A DNA stretch of 64,000 nt from CAZMGT01 sp964565895. Its GTDB lineage: Bacteria > Armatimonadota > Zipacnadia > UBA1398 > CAZMGT01. How positions within the stretch are numbered: position 1 is the first letter of the stretch; each line of letters opens with the position of its first letter. The notes below the pieces were generated by a model. That model ran no database searches. It worked only from the letters and a program-made list of their open reading frames with translations, and was not told where the DNA came from. This document shows positions 62,937 to 64,000 of this stretch, piece after piece. The position numbers were made by a program, and so were the translations under genes. The DNA is taken from positions 186,001 to 250,000 of the forward strand of contig CAZMGT010000001.1 in assembly GCA_964565895.1 (NCBI GenBank). The letters run 5' to 3'.

Positions 62937-63451
62937 CGCGGTCCGAGAAACTTCTGCGCAACGTCACGTCGCGGCCAGGACTTTCTGACGGGCGACCAGA
63001 CCGACACGCCCGAGAAACTTTTACGCAGCGCGACGCGGCGGGTTCGTAACCCCTCCAGGACGCGCCTGAGACTTACTTCGGAGGAAATCCGGCTCGCGCC
63101 GTCTGCGCCTGGCCCTCCAACGCCTCCGAAGCGCGGTGAAACCTTGCCGCGGGCGTTGGCCAAGCCGCCGCCCACACACCCTAGGAGCGCAAACGTTTTG
63201 CGTGCGCCTAACGGCGGTTCTCAACGCCTACGAGATCGCGGGGGCCCCACGCAGTTGCAGGGCAGAAGACGAGGAGCAGCAGCGCGAGCGGTTGCAGGCC
63301 CCGTGGCCCACATACCCGTGGGCGCAGACGGTTTTCTCCAACCTAAACGCGCTGGTTGGGGGCCGCGGCCGTCATCTTCAGCCGTTGCCCCTTCGTCTTG
63401 CCTCCCTTGTTCTGAAGCGCGCGGCCTGCGCTGAGCACTTCCCCCAAACCC
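62937..63451. other. Non-coding 515-bp gap with degenerate repeats
   Basis: Lies between the convergent GH29 and partial sulfatase genes. Two related units sit at 62944-62975 and 63011-63041. A GCCCAC/GTGGGC hairpin lies at 63306-63323. No supported gene; short open frames lack ribosome sites. Confidence 0.5.
62944..63041. repeat. Two imperfect direct repeats of about 31 bp
   Basis: Both units begin CGAGAAACTT and continue with a diverged GC-rich tail ending in CGG. They are 67 bases apart, with a CGGGCG/CGCCCG inverted repeat between them (62989-63012). Confidence 0.35.
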
Positions 63452-64000
63452 TCATGGCCCAGGGCGGTTAGTTGCGACGATCGTTCCCGCCGGCGGCAAG
63501 GCACCGGCACGCTCGGGCAGATCGTCTCCCAGCTCTTCCATCCACGCCGCAAGCCTGCGGCGCAGGGCGGATTCTACCTCGGCGAGCTCCGGCCGCCCGG
63601 AAATGTTGGTTAGCTCCGCTGGGTCCCTAAGCAGGTCATAAAGCTCATCAACGGCTTGTGGGTTCCATACATACTTATAGCGCTCCGTGCGTATCGCGCG
63701 TATGGCGAAACTCATTCCGTTGTAGTAGTCGTACATCCCGAATACCTCTTGGGGCCAGATTTTCTCACCGCTTTCGCCGCCGATTACGAGGTCCATGAGA
63801 TTCCGCGGCGTCGGCGTCTTTTCGCCATCCCCGCCTGCCCACTGCAGCAGCATCTTCCCCACGTCTACAAGCGATACGAACTCTTTGCGCTCCTGGCCCC
63901 TTGCGCCGGGGACACAAACTATCAACGGAATGCGCCAGACCTCCTCATAAAAGTACGGCCCCTTGTCGAACCTATTGTGGTTGCCACACATATCGCCGTG
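63452..64000 (-). CDS. Type I sulfatase, C-terminal part (N-terminus beyond window edge)
   Basis: About 182 residues; the frame is open through the right edge. The visible part begins HGDMCGNHNRFDKGPYFYEE, the substrate-pocket block typical of sulfatases (the usual Asp just before is off the edge), and continues with RIPLIVCVPG, FVSLVDVGKMLLQWAGG and VDELYDLLRDPAELTNISG near the end. The maturation motif and leader lie outside the window. It is the tenth sulfatase here and is convergent with the second GH29 gene. Confidence 0.88.
   Translation of the reverse strand, partial: HGDMCGNHNRFDKGPYFYEEVWRIPLIVCVPGARGQERKEFVSLVDVGKMLLQWAGGDGEKTPTPRNLMDLVIGGESGEKIWPQEVFGMYDYYNGMSFAIRAIRTERYKYVWNPQAVDELYDLLRDPAELTNISGRPELAEVESALRRRLAAWMEELGDDLPERAGALPPAGTIVATNRPGP

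Noticed and set aside
1..64000. tRNA, rRNA, CRISPR array, prophage or transposase
   Set aside because: No T-loop motif with cloverleaf arms in any gap, no regularly spaced repeats, and no integrase, transposase or phage structural protein among the supported genes.

Overview
The window is a GC-rich bacterial chromosome segment with two peptidoglycan genes (dapF, murB), no phage or transposon genes, no RNA genes and no CRISPR array. It is dominated by ten type I sulfatases (nine complete), three alpha-L-fucosidase-type enzymes, other glycoside hydrolases and large exported beta-propeller proteins. There is no SusC/SusD pair. Abundant Tat-exported sulfatases without SusCD suggest a glycan-degrading bacterium of the PVC group (Planctomycetota, Verrucomicrobiota, Lentisphaerota, Kiritimatiellota) or a similar sulfatase-rich lineage. 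That placement is inference from gene content; no marker gene fixes it.

Layout. Positions 1-6.3 kb hold envelope/housekeeping genes: a HEAT-repeat protein cut by the left edge, dapF and an unknown coiled-coil protein on the minus strand, and murB on the plus strand. Positions 6.3-10 kb hold an exported propeller/PA14 protein and a ZIP metal transporter. Positions 10.2-33.5 kb alternate strands: sulfatases, a GH29 fucosidase, a GH2 enzyme, a GH95 fucosidase, a propeller-PHP fusion, a 1,720-residue GH2-type protein and a DegT/DnrJ aminotransferase. From 33.6 to 60.3 kb everything is on the minus strand. This includes an orphan VirB11/PilT-like ATPase with an unknown propeller protein, a sulfatase, a double-propeller sialidase-like protein, a probable operon of clan-A hydrolase, PhoD-like phosphatase and four sulfatases (51.7 to 40.3 kb), an esterase-like protein, and a compact mannose operon (two glycosyltransferases, manC, manB, manA; 60.3 to 53.1 kb). 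The right end carries an XRE-cupin regulator divergent from a second GH29 fucosidase, and the C-terminal end of a tenth sulfatase.

How it may work together. Tat- or Sec-exported sulfatases, GH95, GH2, the sialidase-like protein and the clan-A hydrolase would desulfate and trim a complex sulfated, fucose-containing polysaccharide (algal fucan or animal mucin/glycosaminoglycan type) outside the cytoplasm. Sulfatases and GH29 fucosidases without signal peptides could finish imported oligosaccharides inside. No sulfatase-maturation enzyme lies in the window, although all nine complete sulfatases carry the cysteine-type motif and need one. The mannose operon makes GDP-mannose and two GT4 enzymes, so it is anabolic (surface or storage glycan).

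Starts were moved inward from the longest open frame where a Shine-Dalgarno sequence or signal peptide supports it. The best regulatory calls are two sigma70-like promoters with 17-bp spacers (13112-13140 and 61073-61101), inverted repeats near both, and terminators at convergent gene ends.
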